Origin: Novosphingobium malaysiense
Lineage (GTDB): Bacteria; Pseudomonadota; Alphaproteobacteria; Sphingomonadales; Sphingomonadaceae
Direction of reading: 5' to 3'
DNA length: 64,000 nucleotides
NCBI RefSeq assembly: GCF_000802225.1
Contig: NZ_JTDI01000001.1
Location: forward strand, 620,001 to 684,000
In this document: piece by piece, positions 1 through 8,027 of the stretch
How positions within the stretch are numbered: position 1 is the stretch's first letter
Layout of the letters: each line of letters starts with the position of its first letter
Translations under genes and position numbers: made by a program
The notes under the pieces: model-generated
The model's database searches: none
What the model was told of the DNA's origin: nothing
Seen by the model: only the letters and a program-made list of their open reading frames with translations

Positions 1-235
1 CCATCGTCTGGGCCTTGTCGACATTCTCGCGGAAGACGACGCGCTCGATGCGACCGTTGGCGAGTTCGCGGGTCAGGTGGTCGAGAATTCCTGGCATACC
101 AACATCGAGACCAAGAAGCTGCTCGGCGCCACCGACGGCATGACTCTCGACGAAGGGCTCGCCTGGGAATTCGAGAACTATCCGGGCTTCGCGCCCGACC
201 ATGCCGAGCGGCTGGCCCGGTTTTCGAAGAAATAA
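1..235 (+). CDS. Enoyl-CoA hydratase/isomerase (crotonase) family, C-terminal end only
   Basis: The reading frame is already open at base 2 and ends at TAA 233-235, leaving about 77 residues of C-terminus. The text begins HRLGLVDIL, typical of the strand after the crotonase core (A..GLVD.V...), and continues with a helical tail ending in LARFSKK. The family handles acyl-CoA hydration, isomerisation or hydrolysis in the cytoplasm. The catalytic oxyanion-hole regions lie upstream of the window, so neither the reaction nor the true start can be given. A SnoaL-like gene follows 17 bases later with a strong Shine-Dalgarno, so the two are probably co-transcribed. The family call is fairly secure and the substrate unknown. 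Confidence 0.6.
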   Translation, partial: HRLGLVDILAEDDALDATVGEFAGQVVENSWHTNIETKKLLGATDGMTLDEGLAWEFENYPGFAPDHAERLARFSKK

Positions 236-252
236 AGAAGGAGGGGATAGCC

Positions 253-678
253 ATGACACAGGCCAACAAGGACGTAGTGCTCGCGTTCATATCCGCGATG
301 GATCGCGGCGATGCAGAGGCCGGCGCGCAATGCCTCGATCCGGAAGCCGTCACCATCGCCAAGGGCTTCGGCAAGCTCTCCGGCGAGCGCCGCTACGACA
401 CCATCGTCGGCACGCTGGGCGCATTTCGCGAACTGATGCCTGAAGGCATGAACCCGACGATCCATTCGGTCACCGCTGAAGCGGACCGCGTGGCTGTGGA
501 GTTCGAAGGGAATGCCAAGCTGGTGAACGGGACGCCGTACTGCAACCAGTACTGCATGGTCTTCACCCTGCGAGACGGGCGCATCGTGCATGTGAACGAA
601 TATTACTGCACCATTCTGGCCGACGAAGCCATCGGCCCCTTGCTGGAGGCGCGGGCGAAAGCGCTGCCCTGGAGCTGA
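253..678 (+). CDS. NTF2-like / SnoaL-like family protein
   Basis: This 141-residue protein has the NTF2-like cone-fold pattern: an N-terminal helix (NKDVVLAFISAMDRGD), a middle with the usual aromatic and acidic pocket positions, and a C-terminal sheet ending in DGRIVHVNEYYCT. Such proteins are small cytoplasmic isomerases, dehydratases or ligand-binding partners, and the sequence does not tell which. The ATG at 253 is preceded by GGAGG at a good distance. It follows the crotonase-like gene by 17 bases, which suggests a shared acyl-CoA or ketone degradation transcript. About 100 bases without a gene separate it from the antiporter gene. Confidence 0.7.
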   Translation: MTQANKDVVLAFISAMDRGDAEAGAQCLDPEAVTIAKGFGKLSGERRYDTIVGTLGAFRELMPEGMNPTIHSVTAEADRVAVEFEGNAKLVNGTPYCNQYCMVFTLRDGRIVHVNEYYCTILADEAIGPLLEARAKALPWS

Positions 679-785
679 CCAGTAAATCCCCACAGCCGCC
701 AGCGCTTCGAGCCTGCGCTGGTGGACGACGGGCTCGGTCGAACTGCCGCTAGGAAACGCGCGCGGGTCAGGCTAAGCACTCAGTC

Positions 786-2063
786 ATGCATGACCTGACA
801 GCGTTCGACGCCGCCGCCATCCTCATCGTGCTTGCCGCCGCTCTCGGCTATTTCAACTATCGCGTTCTCGGGCTGCCATCGACGGTCGGCCTGACGGTGA
901 TGGGCACCCTCGCCTCGCTGCTGGTCGTCGCCTACGACAGCCTGGTTCCCTCGAGCACGCTGGCCGAGCAACTCGGGACGTTCCTGACCGACATCGATTT
1001 TTCGACCACGCTGATGGAGGGAATGCTCTCGTTCCTGCTCTTTGCCGGCGCCATGCACGTGAACTGGGCAGACATGCGCAAGGGGCGCTGGCCGATCCTC
1101 GTGTTCAGCACCGTCGGCGTGCTGCTTTCCACCGCCATTGTCGGCTTCGCGTTCCAGTTTCTGACGCGCGCACTCGGCATAGAGATTCCGCTGATCTGGT
1201 GCCTCGTGTTCGGTGCGCTGATCAGCCCGACCGACCCGGTCTCGGTAATGGCAGTAATGAAGCGCGCAGCGATGCCCGATACGCTGCAGGCGACCGTGGC
1301 GGGCGAGAGCCTTTTCAACGACGGCATCGGCGTCGTCGTCTTCACCATCCTGATTGCCATCGCCACAGGTACCGAAGCGTTCAGCTGGTCCTTCGCCGTC
1401 AGCCACTTCATGCAGGAGGCGCTGGGCGGCGCCGCGCTGGGGCTGGCCGTGGGCTGGGTCGGTTTCCTCGCGATGAAGTCGATCGACGAGTATGTGATCG
1501 AAGTGATGATCAGTCTTGCCGTGGTGATGGGCGGGTACAGCCTTGCCATGGGCCTTCACGTCAGTGGCCCCGTCGCCATGGCGGTTGCCGGCCTGATCAT
1601 CGGCAATGCCGGCATGGCCCACGCCATGAGCGACGTTACGCGCGATCACGTTGTGAAGTTCTGGACGCTGATCGACGAAGTACTCAACGCCGTGCTGTTC
1701 CTGCTGATCGGCCTCGAAGTCATCGCGCTCGATTTCCTTCCCGCCTACCTCGCAGCCGGAGCCGGCGCGATCCTGATCGTGCTGGCCGCGCGCATGATCG
1801 CGGTCGGTGTGCCGCTTGCGGCGATGAAACGCGTGATCGATATGGGGCCGTTGGCGTTTCCAACGCTGGTCTGGGGCGGTCTGCGCGGGGGCATCTCGGT
1901 CGCGCTGGCGCTGGCGCTACCGGCATCGGCGATCCGCAGCGAACTGCTGGTCGCCACGTATATTGTCGTCATTTTCGCCGTTGTCGTGCAGGGCGGCTCG
2001 ATCGGCTCGCTGATCCGCCGCATGCAGGAACGCTACTCTCCCGAACTGGATCTCGATACGTGA
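786..2063 (+). CDS. Na+/H+ antiporter, CPA1 (NhaP/NHE) family
   Basis: A 425-residue polytopic inner-membrane protein with about 12 hydrophobic segments. The CPA1 ion-binding signatures are clear: SPTDPVSV near residue 145 and GESLFNDGIGVVVF near residue 175. A conserved late segment carries GGLRGGISVALALALP, with the arginine and glycines typical of the NhaP/NHE C-terminal core. The length fits a compact antiporter without a cytoplasmic regulatory tail. It probably exchanges Na+ or K+ for protons. I see no strong Shine-Dalgarno before the ATG at 786. The next gene can start on a GTG overlapping this stop (GTGA), so the two are probably translationally coupled. Confidence 0.9.
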   Translation: MHDLTAFDAAAILIVLAAALGYFNYRVLGLPSTVGLTVMGTLASLLVVAYDSLVPSSTLAEQLGTFLTDIDFSTTLMEGMLSFLLFAGAMHVNWADMRKGRWPILVFSTVGVLLSTAIVGFAFQFLTRALGIEIPLIWCLVFGALISPTDPVSVMAVMKRAAMPDTLQATVAGESLFNDGIGVVVFTILIAIATGTEAFSWSFAVSHFMQEALGGAALGLAVGWVGFLAMKSIDEYVIEVMISLAVVMGGYSLAMGLHVSGPVAMAVAGLIIGNAGMAHAMSDVTRDHVVKFWTLIDEVLNAVLFLLIGLEVIALDFLPAYLAAGAGAILIVLAARMIAVGVPLAAMKRVIDMGPLAFPTLVWGGLRGGISVALALALPASAIRSELLVATYIVVIFAVVVQGGSIGSLIRRMQERYSPELDLDT

Positions 2064-3865
2064 GCGAAACGCCATACGCCGCCGGGCCGGCCATGCCCGA
2101 CGAGCGCCTGCCCGGGCAGCCTGCCCCGGGAGAAGGCCGGCCCATGCCGCAACAAGACGAATACAAGGGCCGCCTCAACGAAATGTGGCGCAACCGACCG
2201 CAATGGGTACGCCGTGGAGAGGCCTTCTTCCACCTCATGCGCGTCAAGTTCGCACGCGCCATCCTGCTGCCGCAACTGACGCCCGACCTCGCCTTCGACT
2301 TGCGCCAGACGGTGCGCAAGGAAGGCCAGCTCACGCGCGGCTACATCCTCATGTCCGCACTGGCCGCAGGCATCGCCACGCTCGGTCTGCTGCAGTCCTC
2401 CACAGCGGTGGTCATCGGCGCGATGCTCGTCTCGCCGCTGATGAGCCCGATCGCGGCCATGGGCTTCGGCTTCGCCTCGCTCGATGGCCATCGGATCCGC
2501 GATGCGATAAAGGTCGTCGCCGTCGGCGCAGCCATCGGCATCCTCACCGGCATGCTGCTGACGTGGCTGTCGCCGATCCGCAACGCCACGCCCGAAATCC
2601 TCGCGCGTACCGAGCCCAACCTGCTGGACCTTGCCGTGGCCCTGTTCTCGGGCATTGCCGGCGGGTACTCGACGATCATCGGCAAGGGCGGCACGGCCAT
2701 CGGCGTCGCCATCGCCACCGCCCTGATGCCGCCGCTGACGGTGATCGGCTACGGCATCGGCGTCTTCCAGCCGATGTTCGCCATGGGCGCGCTGCTGCTG
2801 TTCCTGACCAACCTTGCGGCGATTACCTTTGCCTTTGCACTGATCGCCCGGCTGTCCGGCGCGGCCCGCCCACTCGGTCGCGTCGAAATGACGCCGCGCT
2901 ACATCGCCATCCTCATCGCCGCCTTCCTCGCGCTGGCGACGCCCCTCTCGATGACGCTGATGAAGCTTTCAAATGAGGCGCGCATCCGCACCGCGGCGCG
3001 CAGCGCCATTGTCGAGGCGTGTGGCAGGAAAGGCGTGACTGTCGCCCAGCTCGACGTGAAGACGAGCGTATTCGGCGCGCCAGCCGTCGATGCGCTGGTG
3101 ATCGCCCGCAGCTATACCACCAATGCCGCCGAGCAGGCCGAAAAGCTGATCAAGCAGGAACTCGGCGAGGACGTGGACATCAATCTCCAGCAGGTCCTGG
3201 CCGCCGACGTGCATGCCCAGACCCGCGCGATGGTCGATGCCGCGATGGAACGCACGGCGGCCGGCATCGCCGCCGACGTCCCCCCGTTCCAGACCATCCG
3301 CGAAGCCATCGGCCTGCCCACCCGCTCGCTCTGGACCGACCGCGCCCAGCGCATGGTCTATGCCGAACCCGTGCCCGCTCCCGGCTGGACGCTGGCGGAC
3401 TACCGCGACGTCGAACGGCAGGCGACGAAAGCAGTTTCGGGCTGGACCGTGCGGCTCGTGCCCCCGCCCCAGCCGAACCTGACAGTACTGCTTCAGCAAC
3501 CGGTCAACGAAGCGGGCGAAGCCGCGCCTGCTCCTGAAAATGCAATATCACCGGATCTCGCGCTATGGGCGCTGACTCGCTGGGGCATGAGCAAAGTCAC
3601 GCTGTCCGGTGCCGACGAGCCGGCGCTGGCCGGCCTGTCCAGACGACTTTCCGATGCGGGTATCAAGTCGCGCGTAAAGGCGCCGCCGGCTCAGGAAGTG
3701 CCCTCCTCTCGGCCTGAAGTGACAGCCGATGAACCCGCGCAGCCCGTGATCGCCACCATCGGCATCTATTCGCAAAGCCCCTCGCAGGAAGCGGCGGCCA
3801 GGGCTGCGGCGGAGAAGGCTGCCGCCGAGCAAGCGCAGGCGGAAGCGCAGGCGCAGGCAGAATAG
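2060..3865 (+). CDS. DUF389 family membrane protein
   Basis: An N-terminal cytoplasmic region is followed by five or six membrane helices carrying the DUF389 hallmarks ARTEPNLLDLAVALFSGIAGG and ALMPPLTVIGYGI. A long soluble C-terminus ends in an Ala/Gln/Glu-rich coiled tail. DUF389 proteins are inner-membrane proteins of unproven function. Two starts are possible. GTG 2060 overlaps the antiporter stop (GTGA) and gives 601 residues. ATG 2144 has a much better Shine-Dalgarno (GGGAGAAGG, about 6 bases upstream) and gives 573. I keep the upstream one because it explains the overlap, but the second may be the real start. The coupling to a CPA1 antiporter suggests a role in ion or osmotic homeostasis (inference). 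Confidence 0.8.
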   Translation: MSETPYAAGPAMPDERLPGQPAPGEGRPMPQQDEYKGRLNEMWRNRPQWVRRGEAFFHLMRVKFARAILLPQLTPDLAFDLRQTVRKEGQLTRGYILMSALAAGIATLGLLQSSTAVVIGAMLVSPLMSPIAAMGFGFASLDGHRIRDAIKVVAVGAAIGILTGMLLTWLSPIRNATPEILARTEPNLLDLAVALFSGIAGGYSTIIGKGGTAIGVAIATALMPPLTVIGYGIGVFQPMFAMGALLLFLTNLAAITFAFALIARLSGAARPLGRVEMTPRYIAILIAAFLALATPLSMTLMKLSNEARIRTAARSAIVEACGRKGVTVAQLDVKTSVFGAPAVDALVIARSYTTNAAEQAEKLIKQELGEDVDINLQQVLAADVHAQTRAMVDAAMERTAAGIAADVPPFQTIREAIGLPTRSLWTDRAQRMVYAEPVPAPGWTLADYRDVERQATKAVSGWTVRLVPPPQPNLTVLLQQPVNEAGEAAPAPENAISPDLALWALTRWGMSKVTLSGADEPALAGLSRRLSDAGIKSRVKAPPAQEVPSSRPEVTADEPAQPVIATIGIYSQSPSQEAAARAAAEKAAAEQAQAEAQAQAE

Positions 3866-3870
3866 AAAAA

Positions 3871-3903
3871 GACCGGAGCCGCTCGCAGCAGGCGGCTCCG
3901 GTC
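3871..3903 (-). terminator. Rho-independent terminator between convergent genes
   Basis: A perfect 12-bp stem (GACCGGAGCCGC at 3871-3882 with its complement at 3892-3903) closes a 9-base loop. On the minus strand the stem is followed by TTTTT, so it terminates the leftward RraA-like/dehydrogenase operon. It lies 6 bases past the DUF389 stop and may also act weakly rightward. Confidence 0.85.
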
Positions 3904-3930
3904 TCCTGCATGGGCCGCAGGGCCGATGGC

Positions 3931-4665
3931 CTAGCGGTCCTCCTCCCAGGTGCAGTCCTTGATGGCGATGCCCAGATCCTCGATCACCGCGCGCATACCG
4001 AGAATGTCGAACAGGACTTCGCCCTCCTCGATGCGGCGGCGGAATTCGACTTCCTTTGCCGCCCGCGTCTCGGCGTTGGTTACCGCGAGTTCGATGAGAT
4101 CGCGCGGGATCACCAGAATGCCGTCGCTGTCGCCCACGATCAGGTCGCCGGGCTCCACGAACACGTTGTCGATCACCACCGGCACGTTGACGGCTGCGGG
4201 TCCGCGCTTCTTGGGGTGTTCCACCGAAACAGCCGTCGACCAGACCGGATAGCCCAGCTCACGGATCGCATCGACGTCACGCGTGGCGCCATGAACGACC
4301 GTGCCGACCAGCCCCTTCTTCTTGGCGAACGTGCAGGCAACATCGCCCCACAAGGCGCCCTGATGACCGCCGCCATTGGTCAGGACCAGCACGTCTCCGG
4401 CCTCGGCGGTGTAGAGCGCGGCGTGAATGGCCAGGTTGTCGCCGGGAAAGTTCCAGGCGGTCACGGCTGGGCCGCAGACCTTCTGGCCCGGCGCGATCGG
4501 CACCATGGCCGGGCTCATCAGGCACATGCGCCCAGCAATTTCCCCCAGCCCTTCGTGCAGATCGGCAATGCCGAACTTGGCCGCGCGAGCAACAAGCGCC
4601 GGATCGGGGCGCGGAACGCGGCTGTAGATCACGGATTTGACGGGAGGTGTCATACGGGTCGTCAT
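3931..4665 (-). CDS. RraA-like aldolase (HMG/CHA aldolase family)
   Basis: A 244-residue protein of the RraA / 4-hydroxy-4-methyl-2-oxoglutarate aldolase family, longer than E. coli RraA. The family core is present: GGHQGALWGDV, then VVHGATRDVDAI, whose Arg-Asp pair binds substrate and the divalent metal in HMG aldolases. The family retro-aldol cleaves 4-hydroxy-2-oxoacids to pyruvate, or decarboxylates oxaloacetate; true RraA inhibits RNase E. The dehydrogenase, lactonase and GntP permease nearby make a catabolic role far more likely. The ATG at 4665 overlaps the upstream dehydrogenase stop (ATGA), so the two are translationally coupled. The terminator at 3871-3903 lies just downstream. Confidence 0.85.
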   Translation of the reverse strand: MTTRMTPPVKSVIYSRVPRPDPALVARAAKFGIADLHEGLGEIAGRMCLMSPAMVPIAPGQKVCGPAVTAWNFPGDNLAIHAALYTAEAGDVLVLTNGGGHQGALWGDVACTFAKKKGLVGTVVHGATRDVDAIRELGYPVWSTAVSVEHPKKRGPAAVNVPVVIDNVFVEPGDLIVGDSDGILVIPRDLIELAVTNAETRAAKEVEFRRRIEEGEVLFDILGMRAVIEDLGIAIKDCTWEEDR

Positions 4666-5618
4666 GCAAGGGACTCCGGATTGAGCAAGGTTGCGGGGGG
4701 CCTGCCCGCGGCCACGTCTTCGATGACGGCGGCGACATTGAGCGCCATGTCCTTCATGCCCGCTTCGGTGACGCCCGCGACATGCGGCGACAGCAGGCAA
4801 TTGGGCAAATCGAACAGCGGATGATCGGCGGGCGGCGGTTCGGCCTCGAACACGTCGATCCCCGCCGCGGCGAGCTGGCCACAGCGCAAAGCCTCGGCCA
4901 GTGCGGCCTCGTTGATGATGCCGCCACGCGAGCAGTTCACCAGAATGGCATGCGGCTGCATCAGACCGAGTTCGACCGTATCGATAAGATTGCGCGTACC
5001 TTCGGTCAGCGGCGTGTGGATCGAGATGACATCGCGCTGCAGCAGATCGGCCAGCTCCATCGGCTCGACGCCTGCCGCGCGGATGTCGTCTTCCGGCACC
5101 ATGGGATCGTAAGCCGCGACCTCGGCTCCGAACCCGGCACTGCAGATCTTGGCAACCACGCGGGCGATGCGGCCGAAACCGATCAGGCCCACCCTGGCGC
5201 CGGTCAGGTCCCCCAGCCGGATGCCCCAACGCTCGGCCCAGCGGTCTTCGCGCACCAGCGCATCCATCTCACGCACGCGGCGCAGCAGCGCCAGCATCAT
5301 CGAGACGGCGCCTTCGGCCACGGCGGTCGAGTTGTTGCCACCGGGCGTATTGGCGACCATCACCTGTCGGCCGGTCGCGGCGGGAATGTCGATGTTGTCG
5401 ACCCCGGCGCCGTGCTTCACGATTGCCTTGAGGTGCGACATCGAACCGAACACGTCTTCGCCGAGCGGACTGGTGCGAATGACGATCACGCTCGTATCCG
5501 CGAGCCGCGGATCGTCGCGCCAGCCCTCGCCCGCAATCACATCATGCCCTGCGGCGATGCGTTCCACCCCGGCAGGATGGATCGGATCGACAATGCATAC
5601 GAGTTCGCGTGAACTCAC
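4662..5618 (-). CDS. D-isomer specific 2-hydroxyacid dehydrogenase
   Basis: A 318-residue NAD(P)-dependent enzyme of the phosphoglycerate/hydroxypyruvate/glycerate dehydrogenase family. The Rossmann loop reads GLIGFGRIA, with Ala in place of the usual last Gly of GxGxxG. The catalytic triad is in place: Arg in NCSRGGIINE, Glu in GIDVFEAEP and His in LLSPHVAGVTE. It reversibly oxidises a D-2-hydroxyacid to its 2-oxoacid in the cytoplasm. Next to an RraA-like aldolase and opposite an SMP-30 lactonase, it could supply the oxoacid the aldolase cleaves. Translation starts with GTG at 5618, preceded by GGAGCAGG. A GTATAC operator candidate lies 24-34 bases upstream. Confidence 0.88.
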   Translation of the reverse strand: MSSRELVCIVDPIHPAGVERIAAGHDVIAGEGWRDDPRLADTSVIVIRTSPLGEDVFGSMSHLKAIVKHGAGVDNIDIPAATGRQVMVANTPGGNNSTAVAEGAVSMMLALLRRVREMDALVREDRWAERWGIRLGDLTGARVGLIGFGRIARVVAKICSAGFGAEVAAYDPMVPEDDIRAAGVEPMELADLLQRDVISIHTPLTEGTRNLIDTVELGLMQPHAILVNCSRGGIINEAALAEALRCGQLAAAGIDVFEAEPPPADHPLFDLPNCLLSPHVAGVTEAGMKDMALNVAAVIEDVAAGRPPATLLNPESLA

Positions 5619-5641
5619 CGAAACCTGCTCCCTATCGTCGG

Positions 5642-5652
5642 TTTATGTATAC
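5642..5652. promoter_or_regulatory. Candidate GntR/FCD operator in divergent promoter
   Basis: TTTATGTATAC at 5642-5652, followed by CATTTTT, lies in the 169-base gap between the divergent dehydrogenase (start 5618) and lactonase (start 5788). The same 11 bases recur at 7202-7212 before the HbpS-like gene, and a related GTATAC lies before the GntR/FCD gene. A short palindrome with A/T flanks fits FCD-type GntR operators. Recognition by the nearby regulator is inference. Confidence 0.55.
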
Positions 5653-5787
5653 CATTTTTGAAAAAGCGGTGTCGTTCTCCGTGAAAGGTCTTGGCCGCGA
5701 GGTCAACTCATAATAGGGCTCTACGCAACAAACATGTATCCGATCCGGATGATCGACGTCCGGGCGATGCCCCGTCAGGAGAGAGTG

Positions 5788-6711
5788 ATGTTCGCCGCCC
5801 CGCCCGCTGTCACGGCCGAAGTGTTCTGCCGTATTCCCGACAAGTTCCGCCGCTTCGACGAGACCACCGAATGGGCGCAGGTCCAGCTCCACGGTGCGGC
5901 CGCGCCGGTCTTTCTGGAGGGGCCGGTGTTCGATGCCGACGGGAATCTGTGGGTGACGGACATTCCCTGGGGCCGCATGTTCAAGATCGCGCCTAACGGC
6001 TCCTGCGAGGTCGGCTTCGAATACGACGGACAGCCAAACGGGATGAAATTCCTAAACGACGGGCGCCTGCTGGTTGCCGATCATCACAAGGGCATGGTGA
6101 TTTGCGACCCCAAGACCGGCAAGAGCGAGCCGTGGTTCGACCGTTATCTGCTCGAACCGTTCCTGGGCTGCAACGACCTCACCATCGCGAAAAACGGTGA
6201 CATCTGGTTCACCGATCAGGGCCAGTCGGGCTGGCACAACCCCAACGGCCGCCTGTTCCGCGTGCGTGCCGGGAGTGACCGGCTCGAACTGATGCTCGAC
6301 GGCATCCCCTCGCCCAACGGGTTGGTGCTCAACAAGGCGGAAACAGCGCTCTACCTTGCCGTCACCCGCGCGAATGCGGTCTGGCGCTGCCCCCTCGTCA
6401 ACGACGGCGAGGTGATCAGCAAGGTCGGCACCTATATCCAGCTTTCCGGCGGTTCCGGCCCCGACGGCCTGACCATCGACGCCAACGACAATCTCGTCGT
6501 CTGCCATGTCGGCTTCGGCGCGGTCTGGCTGTTTTCCGACCGCGGGGAACCCATGCTGCGCATCGACGTGCCCGAGGGCCGCTACACCACGAATGCAGCC
6601 TATGGGGGGCCGGACAACAGGTGGCTGTACTTCACGGAATCGAGCACCGGCACGGTCTACAAGGTGGAGATGCCGGTGCCCGGTCGGGAAATCTATCCGG
6701 CGAGCATTTAG
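5788..6711 (+). CDS. SMP-30/gluconolactonase/LRE family protein
   Basis: A 307-residue six-bladed beta-propeller of the SMP-30/gluconolactonase family: FLEGPVFDADGNLWVTDIPWGR opens the first blade, with GCNDLTIAKNGDIWFTD, PSPNGLVLN and GPDGLTIDANDNLVV carrying the metal-ligand Glu, Asn and Asp positions. The family hydrolyses aldonolactones with a divalent metal. I place the start at ATG 5788, which has AGGAGAG 4-11 bases upstream; the frame is open 54 bases further but without a ribosome site. It is divergent from the dehydrogenase-aldolase pair and shares the operator at 5642, so it probably opens a lactone whose acid feeds that pair. Its stop overlaps the convergent HbpS-like gene by 4 bases. 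Confidence 0.88.
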   Translation: MFAAPPAVTAEVFCRIPDKFRRFDETTEWAQVQLHGAAAPVFLEGPVFDADGNLWVTDIPWGRMFKIAPNGSCEVGFEYDGQPNGMKFLNDGRLLVADHHKGMVICDPKTGKSEPWFDRYLLEPFLGCNDLTIAKNGDIWFTDQGQSGWHNPNGRLFRVRAGSDRLELMLDGIPSPNGLVLNKAETALYLAVTRANAVWRCPLVNDGEVISKVGTYIQLSGGSGPDGLTIDANDNLVVCHVGFGAVWLFSDRGEPMLRIDVPEGRYTTNAAYGGPDNRWLYFTESSTGTVYKVEMPVPGREIYPASI

Positions 6712-7127
6712 CCCGCCGTCAGGCCCGCCGCCGCGATCCCGGCGAACGCCGCTTCCTCGTCCTTGTCCGACAGGTCGCCGCTGACGCCGACGGCGCCGAG
6801 CAGCGCGCCTGCCGCATCCTTGATCAGCACACCGCCCGCGGCCGGGATCAGCTTGCCGTTCCATGCGGCGGACAGCGCTGCCATGAACTGCGGACGGTCC
6901 GCCGCCATGTCGCCCAGCTTGCGGCTGGAGGTGCCCATGGCGAGCGCCCCTTCCGCCTTGCCGCCGGCAATTTCGGGACGGCCGTAACCCGAGCCGTCTT
7001 CCCGCTCCATCGCCACGAGGTGGCCACCGGCGTCGAGCACCACGACCGTAAGCGGATTGAGGTCCATTTCGCGCCCCTTGGCGCGGGCGGCGGCAATGAC
7101 GGTACGGGCCTGTTCGAGGCTGATCAT
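6708..7127 (-). CDS. GlcG/HbpS-like haem-binding family protein
   Basis: A 139-residue one-domain protein matching the GlcG/HbpS family: VVVLDAGGHLVAMERED near the N-terminus, then a helical Ala-rich middle, PAAGGVLIKD, and the C-terminal GAVGVSGDLSDKDEEAAFAG. Proteins of this fold bind haem or small cofactors, or act as accessory factors; in glycolate-type loci (glcG) the role is unproven. There is no signal peptide, so it is probably cytoplasmic. A TTTATGTATAC operator candidate lies 75-85 bases upstream, which suggests shared control with the dehydrogenase/lactonase promoter. The 3' end overlaps the convergent lactonase stop by 4 bases. Confidence 0.82.
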   Translation of the reverse strand: MISLEQARTVIAAARAKGREMDLNPLTVVVLDAGGHLVAMEREDGSGYGRPEIAGGKAEGALAMGTSSRKLGDMAADRPQFMAALSAAWNGKLIPAAGGVLIKDAAGALLGAVGVSGDLSDKDEEAAFAGIAAAGLTAG

Positions 7128-7201
7128 GGCATGGTCCTCTCAAGTCTTGCGATGGGATGTGCCCTATCCGCCTAGCGCTCGCGCCCCTCCGCCCGCAAGC
7201 C

Positions 7202-7212
7202 TTTATGTATAC
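7202..7212. promoter_or_regulatory. Second copy of the TTTATGTATAC operator candidate
   Basis: TTTATGTATAC, followed by AAAGG, is identical over 11 bases to the site at 5642-5652. It lies between the HbpS-like gene (start 7127) and the 3' end of the GntR/FCD gene (stop 7231), so it most likely controls the HbpS-like promoter. Confidence 0.5.
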
Positions 7213-7230
7213 AAAGGTGAACTTAGGGTA

Positions 7231-7950
7231 TTACTCGACTGCGTCGAGGACCGGCGGCGGAAAGGGTATCGCCTCCCCTGCCGATCCGCTCAGCAAATGG
7301 CCGTAGCGGACCAGCGCCGTGCGCGTGCGGCGGATGTGCATGACCAGCGCGGCCTGCGCCGTCTCCACCTCGCGCTTGGCGATGGCATCGAACAGGAGCT
7401 GGTGTTCGATATCGTGCGTGCGCCCGGCACCCTCATTGGCGCCGCCCATCGCCAGCTTCATGTAGGCGCGGCGATAGCTCTGCGTCGTGTCCCACACCCG
7501 CTCGACGATCTGCGCCAGCAGCGGCGTGTTGTGGCGGCGGTAGGTGATCCAGTGGAATTCCCGGCCCAGGGCAATGGCTTCGTCGATGTCGTCGGTCTGC
7601 TCGTTGCGGTCCATCACGCCGCGCAGATCGGCAATGTCCTCGTCCGTCAGATGGGGCACGCTGTCCGCCAGCAACAGCGGCTCGATCCGCTCGCGGATTT
7701 CATAGGACACTTCCAGATCGCGCCGGGTCAGGCTCGTGACACGGGCGCCGGCGTTGGCGCGCATGGTCACGAGGCCGCGCGCCTCCAGCATGCGCAGGGC
7801 ATCGCGGACCGGGATCCGGCTGGTCTCCAGCTCCTCCGCCAGTTCGTCCTGCTTGATCCGCGCGCCGGGCGCGAGGTCGCCCGACAGGATCCTCTCGGCG
7901 AGGATGTCGGCAACCCTCTGGCTGGCAACGATGGCTTGGTCTTTACTCAT
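7231..7950 (-). CDS. GntR family transcriptional regulator, FCD domain
   Basis: A 239-residue regulator. The winged helix spans about residues 10-75 (RVADILAERILSGDLAPGARIKQDELAEEL, then TSRIPVRDALRMLEARGLV). An all-helical FCD ligand domain follows, with metal/ligand-pocket histidines in EFHWITYRR, HDIEHQLLFDAI and VMHIRRT. FCD regulators are usually sugar-acid or carboxylate-responsive repressors. I start at ATG 7950 (MSKDQ); a longer frame exists but covers the GTATAC operator at 7968-7973. That site 18 bases upstream suggests autoregulation. The dehydrogenase, aldolase, lactonase, HbpS and GntP genes around it are its likely regulon. Confidence 0.9.
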   Translation of the reverse strand: MSKDQAIVASQRVADILAERILSGDLAPGARIKQDELAEELETSRIPVRDALRMLEARGLVTMRANAGARVTSLTRRDLEVSYEIRERIEPLLLADSVPHLTDEDIADLRGVMDRNEQTDDIDEAIALGREFHWITYRRHNTPLLAQIVERVWDTTQSYRRAYMKLAMGGANEGAGRTHDIEHQLLFDAIAKREVETAQAALVMHIRRTRTALVRYGHLLSGSAGEAIPFPPPVLDAVE

Positions 7951-7964
7951 GTGCGCCCCGGAAT

Positions 7965-7978
7965 TTGGTATACGATGA
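7965..7978. promoter_or_regulatory. Third GTATAC operator candidate, upstream of the GntR gene
   Basis: GTATAC at 7968-7973, in the context ATCGTATACCAAA on the minus strand, lies 18-23 bases before the GntR/FCD start codon and downstream of the GntP permease stop. It shares GTATACCA with the site at 5642. The position fits autorepression. Confidence 0.45.
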
Positions 7979-8027
7979 CCCATAACGGATTTGCCCACGC
8001 AGGCCAACGATCGCAAAACACAGGGGG

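Noticed and set aside
3931..4665. RNase E inhibitor RraA
   Set aside because: It is longer than RraA and sits in a catabolic operon with a dehydrogenase; the aldolase reading is more economical.
5734..5787. Upstream ATG for the first SMP-30 gene
   Set aside because: No ribosome site precedes it, whereas ATG 5788 has AGGAGAG.
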